A DNA stretch of 64,000 nucleotides from Croceivirga sp. Its GTDB lineage: Bacteria; Bacteroidota; Bacteroidia; Flavobacteriales; Flavobacteriaceae. The stretch's first letter is position 1. Each line of letters starts with the position of its first letter. Location: contig JANQSA010000009.1 in NCBI GenBank assembly GCA_028284285.1, positions 58,323 to 122,322 of the forward strand. Reading direction: 5' to 3'. Positions 50,431 through 59,161 of this stretch are shown here, piece by piece. Below the pieces are notes generated by a model that made no database searches, had not been told where the DNA came from, and saw nothing but the letters and a program-made list of their open reading frames with translations. Both the position numbers and the translations under genes were made by a program.

Positions 50431-50520
50431 AACAAAGGGGTCAGATCAAGGATTAGAGCGCGCTTACCCATTAGCAGAAGGGTACTGTCCAAAAATGTAT
50501 TGCCATAAAGAACCGGATAG

Positions 50521-50649
50521 GTCTTGAGTATTCCTATTATTGGTTTTAGGGCATCGCTAAAATACGAGTTGCTTTTCCGCGGCGGTACTTATTTACGCAA
50601 TATTGAAGCTGTTGAACTGGTCGTCAACAGTACTTCCAAAACCTCTTAA
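50521..50649 (+). other. short open frame of unclear status (about 42 codons, no ATG)
   Basis: An uninterrupted frame ends at TAA (50647) and reads FRASLKYELLFRGGTYLRN in its middle. There is no ATG; a TTG at 50524 is possible. It may be a remnant of a lost gene or chance. It lies in the 256-nt gap between the lipoprotein and the acetyltransferase. Confidence 0.2.
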
Positions 50650-50662
50650 ATCATTATTGCTA

Positions 50663-50688
50663 ACGCAACGTATTGCGTGCAGTTTTTT
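50663..50688 (+). terminator. weak hairpin with T run
   Basis: ACGCAA / TTGCGT stem (50663-50668, 50673-50678) with a CGTA loop and TTTTTT a few nt later. Only 6 bp, so doubtful. Confidence 0.3.
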
Positions 50689-51523
50689 AGTTGCTCAATC
50701 GGTAATAGGGAATGCGCAATACATCATCAAACCCCAGTTTTTGAGCGAGTTTGTATGAACCTATGTTTTCCAATCGACAAGCCCAAATGGGTTCGTAGTC
50801 ATTTTCTAGACAGTAGTCAATGAGTTTACTGCAAGTGTATCTGGCCAGTCCTTTTCCGCGAAATTTTGGTACGGTTTCAATACCAAGTTCCAAACAGTTG
50901 TCCATTATAAATGAGGCATAGGCCGTACATGCCAATTGATTTTCACAGTACGTGCTGTACCCTATCGCATTTTCAAGAAAATCGTCGGCATTGTTCCAAA
51001 AATTTAATGGGGTGACCGTTCCTGGCATATTCTCAAACTCCTTTCTGCCCGTTCGGATAGCTGGTGTTTCAGGGGATTTTATGTCCTTTCTTAATTTCAA
51101 GTATTTGCTTGGGCTGAATTTAAAGTTAACCCTGGAATTCAGTTCGATGACTTTTTTTGTCTGATTTGCATGGTTGTCAGATGATTTGATCCAACTATCC
51201 ATAAAAAGTTCTTTGAGCGTTAGATCCCATTGTTCCGGAAATGCTTGCATCCATTCGTGCGAATTTCGAATGTTGCTCCTGTTCAAAGCGTATTCTTTAA
51301 ATGCCCGGTTGAATTCCTGATTGTCATGCTTACCAAAAAGCAATGACATCCCATAGGGGTGTACTACATAAAAAGTGGTTGGCGTATTTGTGTCATTTAC
51401 ATAAACCTTACCGGAAACGCAGTTTTCCACCACCGCACGGGCAAATAAGTTATTGATTTTTACTTCCTTCAATACGTCAATAACTCCGGGATAATTCTCT
51501 TCAGAAAGTATTTTCATATGCAT
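50687..51523 (-). CDS. GNAT-family acetyltransferase (two-domain)
   Basis: Protein of 278 residues. The N-terminal half (about 1-140) resembles the extra domain of the GNAT_acetyltr_2 group; the C-terminal GNAT core has IETVPKFRGKGLARYTCSKL (motif A) and ACRLENIGSYKLAQKLGF. The start MHMKILSEEN could also be at the second Met (51517). Substrate unknown. It is isolated on the minus strand. Confidence 0.8.
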   Translation of the reverse strand: MHMKILSEENYPGVIDVLKEVKINNLFARAVVENCVSGKVYVNDTNTPTTFYVVHPYGMSLLFGKHDNQEFNRAFKEYALNRSNIRNSHEWMQAFPEQWDLTLKELFMDSWIKSSDNHANQTKKVIELNSRVNFKFSPSKYLKLRKDIKSPETPAIRTGRKEFENMPGTVTPLNFWNNADDFLENAIGYSTYCENQLACTAYASFIMDNCLELGIETVPKFRGKGLARYTCSKLIDYCLENDYEPIWACRLENIGSYKLAQKLGFDDVLRIPYYRLSN

Positions 51524-51590
51524 TTTTTCAACTTATACATAACAAGGGTAGATGATCATTGATGAAACAAGCACTACAAGCACCCTAAAA

Positions 51591-51938
51591 TTATACAATT
51601 AAGACGGCTTGTTTTGCCCGAAGAAGCAGTTCCTTAAAACCGTTGTTTTGGAAAGAATTATGAAAATTGGTGTAAAGTAAGAGCGTTCTAACTACCGAAT
51701 GATTTACAAAAACACCGAAGATTCGCTTTGACTGTAAATATATTGTACAAAGCCCGTCCATTATTTTTACATTATAACGACCAAAATTAAAGAATGGGAT
51801 TGCAATTAATTGATTATTAATTATTTGCTCTTTTGGCACGATTTCAGTGGCGTTTTTAACACCATCATTTTTCCAGCAAATATCAAGCTTTTCGGGTAGC
51901 GGGCCTCTACCGTAGAGCATCCAAAACGTAAACGCCAT
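51591..51938 (-). CDS. doubtful 115-aa open frame opposite the ABC permease start
   Basis: The frame starts with a CAT that overlaps, on the other strand, the ATG of the ABC permease (51937), an improbable arrangement for two active genes. Some stretches look protein-like (LPEKLDICWKNDGV, KRIFGVFVNHSVVRTLLLY), and the DNA is AT-rich. It may be the 3' remnant of a gene whose beginning was replaced by the permease segment. The remainder of the gap 51524-51936 holds nothing else I can support. Confidence 0.3.
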   Translation of the reverse strand: MAFTFWMLYGRGPLPEKLDICWKNDGVKNATEIVPKEQIINNQLIAIPFFNFGRYNVKIMDGLCTIYLQSKRIFGVFVNHSVVRTLLLYTNFHNSFQNNGFKELLLRAKQAVLIV

Positions 51939-54312
51939 GTTAAGGCACTATCTTCTTTTGTTCCTCAGGAACATCAAAAGGGACAAAAGTACCTTTCTAA
52001 TCAATTTAATCGGGCTGTCCACAGGTCTGGCCTGTGTCCTGTTGATCTATTTATGGATCAACAGTGAATTGAGCATGAATACCTTCCATGAAAAAGATGA
52101 CCGACTCCATCAGTTAATGGTGAACCATTCCCGTGATCAGGGTGTGGTCACCGGAGAGAATTTTCCGTTTCCATTGGTTGGGGTCTTAAGGGAAGAAATG
52201 CCGGAAGTAGAATATGCCGTTCCTGTTGGCAGCATTCACTACCCCCTCAATGGAGTTCTTTCAACAGGGAACAACGACAAGGGTGTAAAATGTAACGGTC
52301 TGTTTGCGGGGAAGGACTACTTTCATGCCTTTTCACACCATCTGGTCCAGGGAAGCAAAGATTTGGCCCTGGCCGACAAGAACGGTATCGTCATATCAGA
52401 AGGTTTGGCCATAAAACTGTTCGGTACCACCAACGACATCGTAGGCAAGCTTGTTGACCTAAAAAATCTCAGATTGGACAGGACATTCCATGTCTCGGGA
52501 ATATTCAAGGATCCACCGCCCCACTCCACCGACCAATTTAATGTATTGTTCAATTTTGAAGTTTTGTTGGAAAGCGATCGCTGGGCGAATGGCTGGGATG
52601 CTACCCCGGCGGAAATCTATTTGGTTTTGAAAAAAGGAACAGATCTGGGGTATTTCAATGGAAAGATAGCCTCTTTTTTGAAAGCAAGGGACCTATCGGA
52701 GAATAGTATGTTGTTCTTATTGCAGTATTCGAAAAAGTATCTCTATGGACCTTATGAAAATGGCCAGCCAATGAAGGAACGTCTGATTTATGTGAGGATA
52801 TTCGCTTTAATCGGCCTGTTCATATTGCTGATAGCTTGTATCAATTTTATCAACCTTTCCACCGCACAGGCTTCCCGAAAAATGAAAGAGATAGGGGTCA
52901 AAAAAGTGATCGGAGCGAGCCGCAAACAATTGATATGGCAGTTTATGGGACAATCCGCTTTTATGTCTGCTTTATCGATTACAGTGGCCATAGCGATCAC
53001 TGTCCTGTTTCTTCCCCGCTTCAACGAAATCACGGGCAAGGCCATGGAATTGCACATTGGTATCCATGTCATCCTGTCGGTTGTCTGCATTGCATTATTC
53101 ACAGGATTAGTTTCCGGGATCTATCCCGCATTTTATCTCTCAGGCTTTAAACCGACGGCTGTTGTAAAAGGGTACAGCCATACTGCCATTGGAGAACAAT
53201 GGGTGCGCAAAGGCCTTGTCATATTTCAATTCGCCCTGTCCGTTGTCTTTATTGTAGTCGTCCTGATCGTCAACAATCAAATCGAATTTATCCTGACAAA
53301 GGATTTGGGCTATGCCAGAGAGAATATCATTCGTTTCAAAATGAATAAAACATACGGGTATGACCATGAGACCTTTATGTCCGAATTGAAAGACATTCCG
53401 GGAGTGGTCAATGCAACCAATATCGCTGGTGGGAGCATTGTCGAAAACAAGGGGAGAGGATCAGGTTTTTCCTGGAAAGGGCAAAGCCCGGAACAAAATG
53501 CCACATATCCCAGGTTACATGTGGGCTATGGCCTCTTTGAGACCCTAGGGATAGAAGTCATGGAGGGCAGGACTTTTTCAAGAGACCATGGCAATGAAGT
53601 TGCCAAGCTCATTGTCAATGAAGCAGCCGCAGAAATGATAGGGACCAAGGATATCATTGGCAAGACTATCATGGATAGCGATACGGAAAAGCAGATTATC
53701 GGAGTCGTGGAAAACTTCAATATCAAATCCCTTCGCAACAGCATGGAGCCCTGTTTCATCCGGTTTTTACCAAACGGAAGCGATGTTATGGTAAAGCTTG
53801 GCGCCGGACAGGAAAAGGAAACCATAGGGAAGCTTGAGGAACTCTACGAGGAATTTCATCCCGGGTATCCTTTTGAATTTTCATTTTTGAATGATGAATA
53901 TCAGGCCCTGTACGTCTCGGAAACCAGAGTGGCTCTTTTGTTGAAGTACCTCACAGTCCTTGCTATTTTGATTTCTTGCATGGGTCTCTTTGGGTTGGCC
54001 ACTTTTACTGCGATAAGAAGAAAAAAAGAGATTGGTATTCGAAAGGTCTTTGGGCAAACTTCTACACAAGTCACTACAATGCTTTCCGGTGAATTTGCCC
54101 AACTTGTTTTGACATCAATTTTGATTGCACTTCCGGTGTCCTACTTGTTGATGAACAATTGGCTTTCCGGTTTTGCATACCGAATTCCCTTGCAGATAGG
54201 GTATTTCCTGGTTGCCGGGGTCATTGCTATGATAGTCGCTATGCTGACCGTGGGGGGCCAGACCCTATTGGCGGCCCGTAAAAACCCAATACATGCTTTG
54301 CGGGAGGAATAG
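51937..54312 (+). CDS. FtsX/MacB-type ABC transporter permease
   Basis: Membrane protein of 791 residues with the duplicated FtsX-type layout common in Bacteroidota: TM1 (LINLIGLSTGLACVLLIYLW), periplasmic domain (about 45-280), three helices with KMKEIGVKKVIGASRKQL, a second TM and periplasmic half (about 430-660), and a last trio with RKKEIGIRKVFGQTSTQV. The two EIGxRK-type motifs contact the ATPase in MacB relatives. No ATPase gene lies nearby, so the partner is encoded elsewhere. Substrate unknown (lipoproteins, peptides or antibiotics in relatives). Confidence 0.9.
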   Translation: MLRHYLLLFLRNIKRDKSTFLINLIGLSTGLACVLLIYLWINSELSMNTFHEKDDRLHQLMVNHSRDQGVVTGENFPFPLVGVLREEMPEVEYAVPVGSIHYPLNGVLSTGNNDKGVKCNGLFAGKDYFHAFSHHLVQGSKDLALADKNGIVISEGLAIKLFGTTNDIVGKLVDLKNLRLDRTFHVSGIFKDPPPHSTDQFNVLFNFEVLLESDRWANGWDATPAEIYLVLKKGTDLGYFNGKIASFLKARDLSENSMLFLLQYSKKYLYGPYENGQPMKERLIYVRIFALIGLFILLIACINFINLSTAQASRKMKEIGVKKVIGASRKQLIWQFMGQSAFMSALSITVAIAITVLFLPRFNEITGKAMELHIGIHVILSVVCIALFTGLVSGIYPAFYLSGFKPTAVVKGYSHTAIGEQWVRKGLVIFQFALSVVFIVVVLIVNNQIEFILTKDLGYARENIIRFKMNKTYGYDHETFMSELKDIPGVVNATNIAGGSIVENKGRGSGFSWKGQSPEQNATYPRLHVGYGLFETLGIEVMEGRTFSRDHGNEVAKLIVNEAAAEMIGTKDIIGKTIMDSDTEKQIIGVVENFNIKSLRNSMEPCFIRFLPNGSDVMVKLGAGQEKETIGKLEELYEEFHPGYPFEFSFLNDEYQALYVSETRVALLLKYLTVLAILISCMGLFGLATFTAIRRKKEIGIRKVFGQTSTQVTTMLSGEFAQLVLTSILIALPVSYLLMNNWLSGFAYRIPLQIGYFLVAGVIAMIVAMLTVGGQTLLAARKNPIHALREE

Positions 54313-54600
54313 AAGATAAGCTACCAACAGAGACCTTAGAAACGTTCATTTTTCAGGACACGGTTCCTATTCTTTGATTCAGGTCTGACAAATTGGACTG
54401 GCGAAAAAACTATAGGTGTGTTTGCGATAGAGAATCTAAATCATTTTTAGGACCTTTATTCGGAATTGTCGCTTTCAACTCTAGTGAATTGGGTTACAAC
54501 CCACTAAAATAATAGTTCTGGTTTTTGACTAATGCAAAGGGATGGGATAAATTGCTATCACAAATTGTGAATTTGTTTTATACAACCCTCATCTATTTAA

Positions 54601-55236
54601 ATGAAGTTCAAAATAAGACTTACTATCTCAGCGCAAGCCTACAAGAGAATATTCTTGCTTTTGGTATTGATTGGTGCCCCGCAATTCTACGGCTTTGGGC
54701 AAACCCTGGTATACGATGTTTTTGTCAATGGACGTCCTTCCGGGCAGGCCACAGTTACCAAAACTTCTATATCCGATCAGAAGGTCAAGATTGAATTGAA
54801 ATCTTCATTGAAAGTACATTTGTTAGTCGCTATACATATCGAGTTTGAAGGTTATGCTATAAGTAAAGATCATGTGTTACAGAAAAGTGAGGTGACGGTT
54901 CATAACAATGGACATCTCCACTCAAAAACTACCACCTTGCTGGAAAATGATGTTTACAGCATCATTAAGGATAACAAAACCACACTGTTTACTCAGGGGA
55001 ACATCAGTTTTACAGGCTATGACCTGTACTACACGGTTCCTGTCGGTAAGTCCAAGATATATTCTCTAAGCAACGGTACAATGGACAGCATCGAAAAAAC
55101 CGATTTGGTCTCATTTGAGTTGATAAATGCTAAAAACCGTAAAAGCCTATATCGGTACAACGATAAAGGTATTGCCGAATACATCAAGATACCACAGAAA
55201 CCGTATAATATTGAATTTAAACTTAACAATAACTAA
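54601..55236 (+). CDS. exported beta-rich protein (DUF6134-like)
   Basis: Protein of 211 residues. A long N-terminal hydrophobic segment (RIFLLLVLIGAPQFYGFGQ) serves as signal peptide; the mature part is almost all beta strand: LVYDVFVNGRPSGQATV, VHLLVAIHIEFEGYAI. It resembles a family of small flavobacterial exported proteins recalled as DUF6134. Function unknown. It lies 23 nt upstream of the APC permease and is perhaps cotranscribed. Confidence 0.7.
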   Translation: MKFKIRLTISAQAYKRIFLLLVLIGAPQFYGFGQTLVYDVFVNGRPSGQATVTKTSISDQKVKIELKSSLKVHLLVAIHIEFEGYAISKDHVLQKSEVTVHNNGHLHSKTTTLLENDVYSIIKDNKTTLFTQGNISFTGYDLYYTVPVGKSKIYSLSNGTMDSIEKTDLVSFELINAKNRKSLYRYNDKGIAEYIKIPQKPYNIEFKLNNN

Positions 55237-55259
55237 CCCATATAGATAGCAAAAAATAT

Positions 55260-56546
55260 ATGGGCGATAAGAAAATTGGATTAAAGGAAGCTGTGTCCAT
55301 CGGTATTGGCGGCATGGTAGGTGGCGGAATATTCGCGGTCCTTGGATTGGCCGTGGCACTGGCACAAGGGGGAACACCTATTGCGTTTGTGATTGCCGGA
55401 ATTATTGCATTTTTAACATCCTATTCATATGCCAAGCTTTCCCAGGCCTATCCGGATCGCGGAGGGACCGTTAAGTTCATGAACAAAGGGTTCGGGGTCG
55501 GTATATTCAGTGGGGGACTCAACAACTTGTTATGGATCAGTTATATCATTATGCTCTCCCTCTATGCGAGTGCCTTTGGTTCGTACGCTCCAAATCTCCT
55601 GAGCATTACCGGAGACAAGGCCATCGACACCCATATTTTCATGAGCTTCATAATCCTCCTGGCTACAGGTATCAACTATTATAGCATAAAGGTTGTGGGT
55701 AAAATTGAATCCTATGCAGTGATCATAAAATTGATGATATTATTGGCCTTTGTTGCCGTTGGTATCTATGGACTGTTCGGAAACCCAAACCTACATCAAT
55801 TGGCAATCTCTAACTGGGAAGCTCCTTTAAAATTGGTGACCGGCGGGATGGTCATTTTTGTGGCATACGAGGGTTTTGAACTCATCGCCAACGCAGCCCC
55901 GGACATCAAGAATCCGGAAAAGAACATCACACGGTCCTATTTTATTTCAGTACTCTTCGTAATAGCCCTTTATATCGCCATTGCCGTGATTACTGTTGGC
56001 TCCCTTCCCTTTGGTGAAATTGCCAAAGCCCAGGATTATGTTCTGGCCGAAGCTGCCAAACCCTTATTAGGTAAGACAGGTTTTACCATTATTACCGTTG
56101 CAGCGCTTATCTCTACGTTTTCCGCCATCAATGCCTCTTTATATGGAGGCAGCAGGGTAAGTTTTGAGCTGGCGGAAGATGATGAACTTCCACACGAGCT
56201 AACCCAATATTGTTGGAATCAACCCATCGGATTAGCCATAACAGCACTTCTCACCTTAATCATCGCCAATACATTGGATTTGGAAAGTATATCCACAGCA
56301 GGCAGTATAGGGTTTTTACTGATTTTTGCCATGGTAAACTATGTCGCCTACAAAAGGGCCCCGGATATTAAAGGAAAAAAGACAGTGTCCTTAATGGCAA
56401 CCTTACTCTGTCTAATAGCTTTGGTTGCTTTGATTGTACAACAGATGGCATCCAATTTAGCAGGGGCTTTGATTGCAATCGGAATCGTTCTCACAAGTTT
56501 CCTGATCGAGTTGATCTATAAAAGAATGGAGCAAAGCAAGCCTTGA
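55260..56546 (+). CDS. APC-family amino-acid permease
   Basis: Inner-membrane transporter of 428 residues with about twelve helices. TM1 carries the unwound glycine motif SIGIGGMVGGGIFAVLG, which binds the substrate amino group; TM6 region VIFVAYEGFELIANAAPDI is also typical. Proton- or exchange-coupled amino-acid uptake is expected; the amino acid is not predictable. Start ATG at 55260, normal N-terminus. Confidence 0.9.
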   Translation: MGDKKIGLKEAVSIGIGGMVGGGIFAVLGLAVALAQGGTPIAFVIAGIIAFLTSYSYAKLSQAYPDRGGTVKFMNKGFGVGIFSGGLNNLLWISYIIMLSLYASAFGSYAPNLLSITGDKAIDTHIFMSFIILLATGINYYSIKVVGKIESYAVIIKLMILLAFVAVGIYGLFGNPNLHQLAISNWEAPLKLVTGGMVIFVAYEGFELIANAAPDIKNPEKNITRSYFISVLFVIALYIAIAVITVGSLPFGEIAKAQDYVLAEAAKPLLGKTGFTIITVAALISTFSAINASLYGGSRVSFELAEDDELPHELTQYCWNQPIGLAITALLTLIIANTLDLESISTAGSIGFLLIFAMVNYVAYKRAPDIKGKKTVSLMATLLCLIALVALIVQQMASNLAGALIAIGIVLTSFLIELIYKRMEQSKP

Positions 56547-56740
56547 TTTACAATTACCCCGGATAAAGATACACCAAGTGCATCTTACCATTCCGACTTT
56601 AGTCTTTATGATGTTTTAAACATTGATAACACTTTCAATTATCAATTACTTAAAATAATTCCCGTCAATTCAAGACATTTTTGCCATTGATAAGTTTGTC
56701 CTGATTTATAGGGCAAGTCGTATACAGTATAGCACGATTC

Positions 56741-56748
56741 TACATTTG
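56741..56748 (+). promoter_or_regulatory. -7 promoter element (TACATTTG) ahead of the efflux operon
   Basis: Perfect TANNTTTG match; it ends 39 nt before the ATG at 56788 and 9 nt before the ATG at 56758, and it rules out the TTG at 56746 as a start. Confidence 0.4.
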
Positions 56749-56787
56749 CTTCGAACAATGGGGACAACCCTGTTTACTACGAAAACC

Positions 56788-58110
56788 ATGAAGCAAATAA
56801 AGTATCCATTTCGCTCTTTATCACTTTGGATCTTTTGTGCTATCCTGGGGATGTACGCTCCATCACACTCCCAGGAACTGGATTTGCAGTCCTACATCAA
56901 ATTGGTGAAAGAAGGTAATATCGATTTGAGGCAAAGCGCAAAACAGGTCCTGATAACAAAGGAGGAAACCAAGATGGCCAAATCCGCGCTACTGCCCAAC
57001 GTGAGTGTCAATGGATTTTATCAACGGGATTTCAATAGAAATTTTCTCTTTATCAATGATTTTGATGGAAGTACAACACGGTTAAGAACGAATTTCAACA
57101 ATAGTGTCAGTGCCAATGCCGCGCTGAGCCAGACCATTTTTGATCCCGCCATTTTCTCTGCTGCCAAAATCGCAAAGCTTGCAGAGGAAATCAGTGCGCT
57201 ACAGGATCAAGACCTTCACAATGAACTTATTACTCAGGCCTCCACGTTGTACTGGCAGGCCATTTTTACCAAAGCCAGTGTCATTGTACTTGTTGAAAAT
57301 TCGAGCCTGGCGGAAGAGCAATTGTCCCAGGTCAAGAAGCTGCACAGCAAGGGTATGGTAAGCGATCTACAGGTACAACAAGTTGAGGTTTTCTATAAAA
57401 AAACGCTCCCACCCCTTGAAAATGCCAAAAATCAATTTAGCAAACTGATGAACGACCTCAAAGTGTTGGCCAACATACCCACTACCGAACCTATGATTCT
57501 AACGGATGATCTCAAAACTATAAGCCTCAATAATGTAATATATACTGATGAGGCAGATCTGGAAGGACAGCCAAAACTCAAGACCCTAAAAAAAGAAGTC
57601 GAAATTGCGCTTAGGCAAATCAATCGCAACAAAAAATTCTGGTATCCAAAGTTCAATCTGACCGCAGCGTACAACTATGATGCCCAGGCCAATGATCTTA
57701 ATTTCAGTGCCAACGAAAACAAATTGTTCCTTGTGCAATTAGGGGTCAATGTACCCATTTTCTCCGGGGGTCAGAACAGGGCTAAAATTGCCAAGGCTTC
57801 TCTTGAAAAGGAAACGGCAGAGCTGCACCTTGTTAAGACCAAACAGCATTTGGTCCATCAACTTCGAACAGCAGAAAACGACTATAGCACTGCCATAGCC
57901 AATATTGAGACGTACAGGGAGACCATATCGCTGAGTGAGAATGAAATAGAAATTTTCAAAAAGCAACTGAGCCTGGGTGTTGTCACTACCGTCGAATTCA
58001 AGGAAAGTCGATTACGGCTTACACAATCCAGATTAGCGCTGTTAAACGCATATCTGGATTTACATATCGCACACCTTCAAATTTTACGGATAACGGGCCA
58101 AATACACTGA
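56788..58110 (+). CDS. TolC-family outer membrane efflux protein
   Basis: Outer-membrane channel of 440 residues from MKQIKYPFRS (signal ending APSHSQ); the frame also has an ATG ten codons earlier at 56758, less signal-like. The two OEP halves show the long alpha-helical barrel segments, for example ITKEETKMAKSALLPNV and FSGGQNRAKIAKASLEKETA, as expected of the family. It forms the exit duct for the adaptor and RND permease encoded next. First gene of a probable operon, 26 nt before the adaptor. Confidence 0.9.
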   Translation: MKQIKYPFRSLSLWIFCAILGMYAPSHSQELDLQSYIKLVKEGNIDLRQSAKQVLITKEETKMAKSALLPNVSVNGFYQRDFNRNFLFINDFDGSTTRLRTNFNNSVSANAALSQTIFDPAIFSAAKIAKLAEEISALQDQDLHNELITQASTLYWQAIFTKASVIVLVENSSLAEEQLSQVKKLHSKGMVSDLQVQQVEVFYKKTLPPLENAKNQFSKLMNDLKVLANIPTTEPMILTDDLKTISLNNVIYTDEADLEGQPKLKTLKKEVEIALRQINRNKKFWYPKFNLTAAYNYDAQANDLNFSANENKLFLVQLGVNVPIFSGGQNRAKIAKASLEKETAELHLVKTKQHLVHQLRTAENDYSTAIANIETYRETISLSENEIEIFKKQLSLGVVTTVEFKESRLRLTQSRLALLNAYLDLHIAHLQILRITGQIH

Positions 58111-58136
58111 ATGCCAACCCAAAAAAGATTCAAAAA

Positions 58137-59150
58137 ATGAAGACCATAAAGCGTTTATCGATGTTAACTATTTCATGTTCCCTGTTTGCGGGTTGCTACT
58201 GGCCGGAAACCTCTCAAGAACTCCCTAAGAAAGAAGAGATCAGGGTAAAGGCCGTTACAGTAAAAGAAGTCCCATACAAAGAAAGGAAGGTGTATCACGG
58301 GGAACTACAATTTTCCAAATCGGCAAGTTTTGTTGCGCAACAGTCAGGAATAGTAACCTATTTAAATGCCAGGCCGGGTCAAAAGGTACGACGCGGTGAG
58401 GTGGTCATGGTATACCCACCATTAAACCACCAATTGCGGGTGGATCAGGCAAAGATTGAACAGAACAAGCTGACCCAGGACTATACACGACAACAAGAAT
58501 TATATAAGGCCGGTGCTGTTTCCAAGGTATCCGTTGACACCTATAAAACCCAATTGGATGTTCTGGTCAAAACCACCCAGCAACTGCAAAACATAAACAC
58601 CATTAGGGCTCCTTTTTCAGGAATCATTACGCAGGTGCCGGTCAAAATAGGTGAGGAAGTAGGCATAGGGCAAGCGCTGTTCAGTATGGCAGAAACAGCT
58701 GCTGTAGCGGTAAGTTTTTATGTCTCACCGAAAGATATTGCCGATATCGCTCCAAAGGCAACCACCTACCTGATCCTCCCCCATAAAAGGATTGAAGGGA
58801 AGATCATAAAGACATCTATCCAGATGGACCCCAAACGAAAGGCATTTTTGATTACCGCCTCATTTAAGAACGAAGGGGTATCATTTTCAGGCACCCATGT
58901 TGAAATCGAGTTGGAAACCGGAGCAGCACTTTCGGGTATTTGGATTCCTGTAGAGGCATTAAAACAAATCGGAAGCAGGTATTATGTGTTCGTCATCGAA
59001 GAGGGAAAGGCCATGGCAACCGACGTGAAAATAGTACAGCGAAATGAGACTTCTGTACAGATCATTGAGGGATTGGAAGTCGGTCAGCTTTTGATTACCG
59101 CCGGTTCTGAAAAAGTGGAAAGCAATAGTCCGGTTTTAACCCTTGAGTAA
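58137..59150 (+). CDS. RND efflux periplasmic adaptor (lipoprotein)
   Basis: Membrane-fusion protein of 337 residues with a lipoprotein signal (CSLFAGC, Cys20). It has the lipoyl-like halves GIVTYLNARPGQKVRRGEVV and RAPFSGIITQVPVKIGEEVG, a coiled-coil hairpin between, and a beta-barrel domain. It bridges the TolC protein and the RND permease. Encoded 26 nt after the TolC gene and 11 nt before the permease, as usual for a tripartite system. Confidence 0.92.
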   Translation: MKTIKRLSMLTISCSLFAGCYWPETSQELPKKEEIRVKAVTVKEVPYKERKVYHGELQFSKSASFVAQQSGIVTYLNARPGQKVRRGEVVMVYPPLNHQLRVDQAKIEQNKLTQDYTRQQELYKAGAVSKVSVDTYKTQLDVLVKTTQQLQNINTIRAPFSGIITQVPVKIGEEVGIGQALFSMAETAAVAVSFYVSPKDIADIAPKATTYLILPHKRIEGKIIKTSIQMDPKRKAFLITASFKNEGVSFSGTHVEIELETGAALSGIWIPVEALKQIGSRYYVFVIEEGKAMATDVKIVQRNETSVQIIEGLEVGQLLITAGSEKVESNSPVLTLE

Positions 59151-59161
59151 ACAGAATAGTT

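Noticed and set aside
54525..54794. Alternative frame overlapping the DUF6134-like gene
   Set aside because: No signal peptide and no domain; the other frame has a signal and beta-rich mature part.
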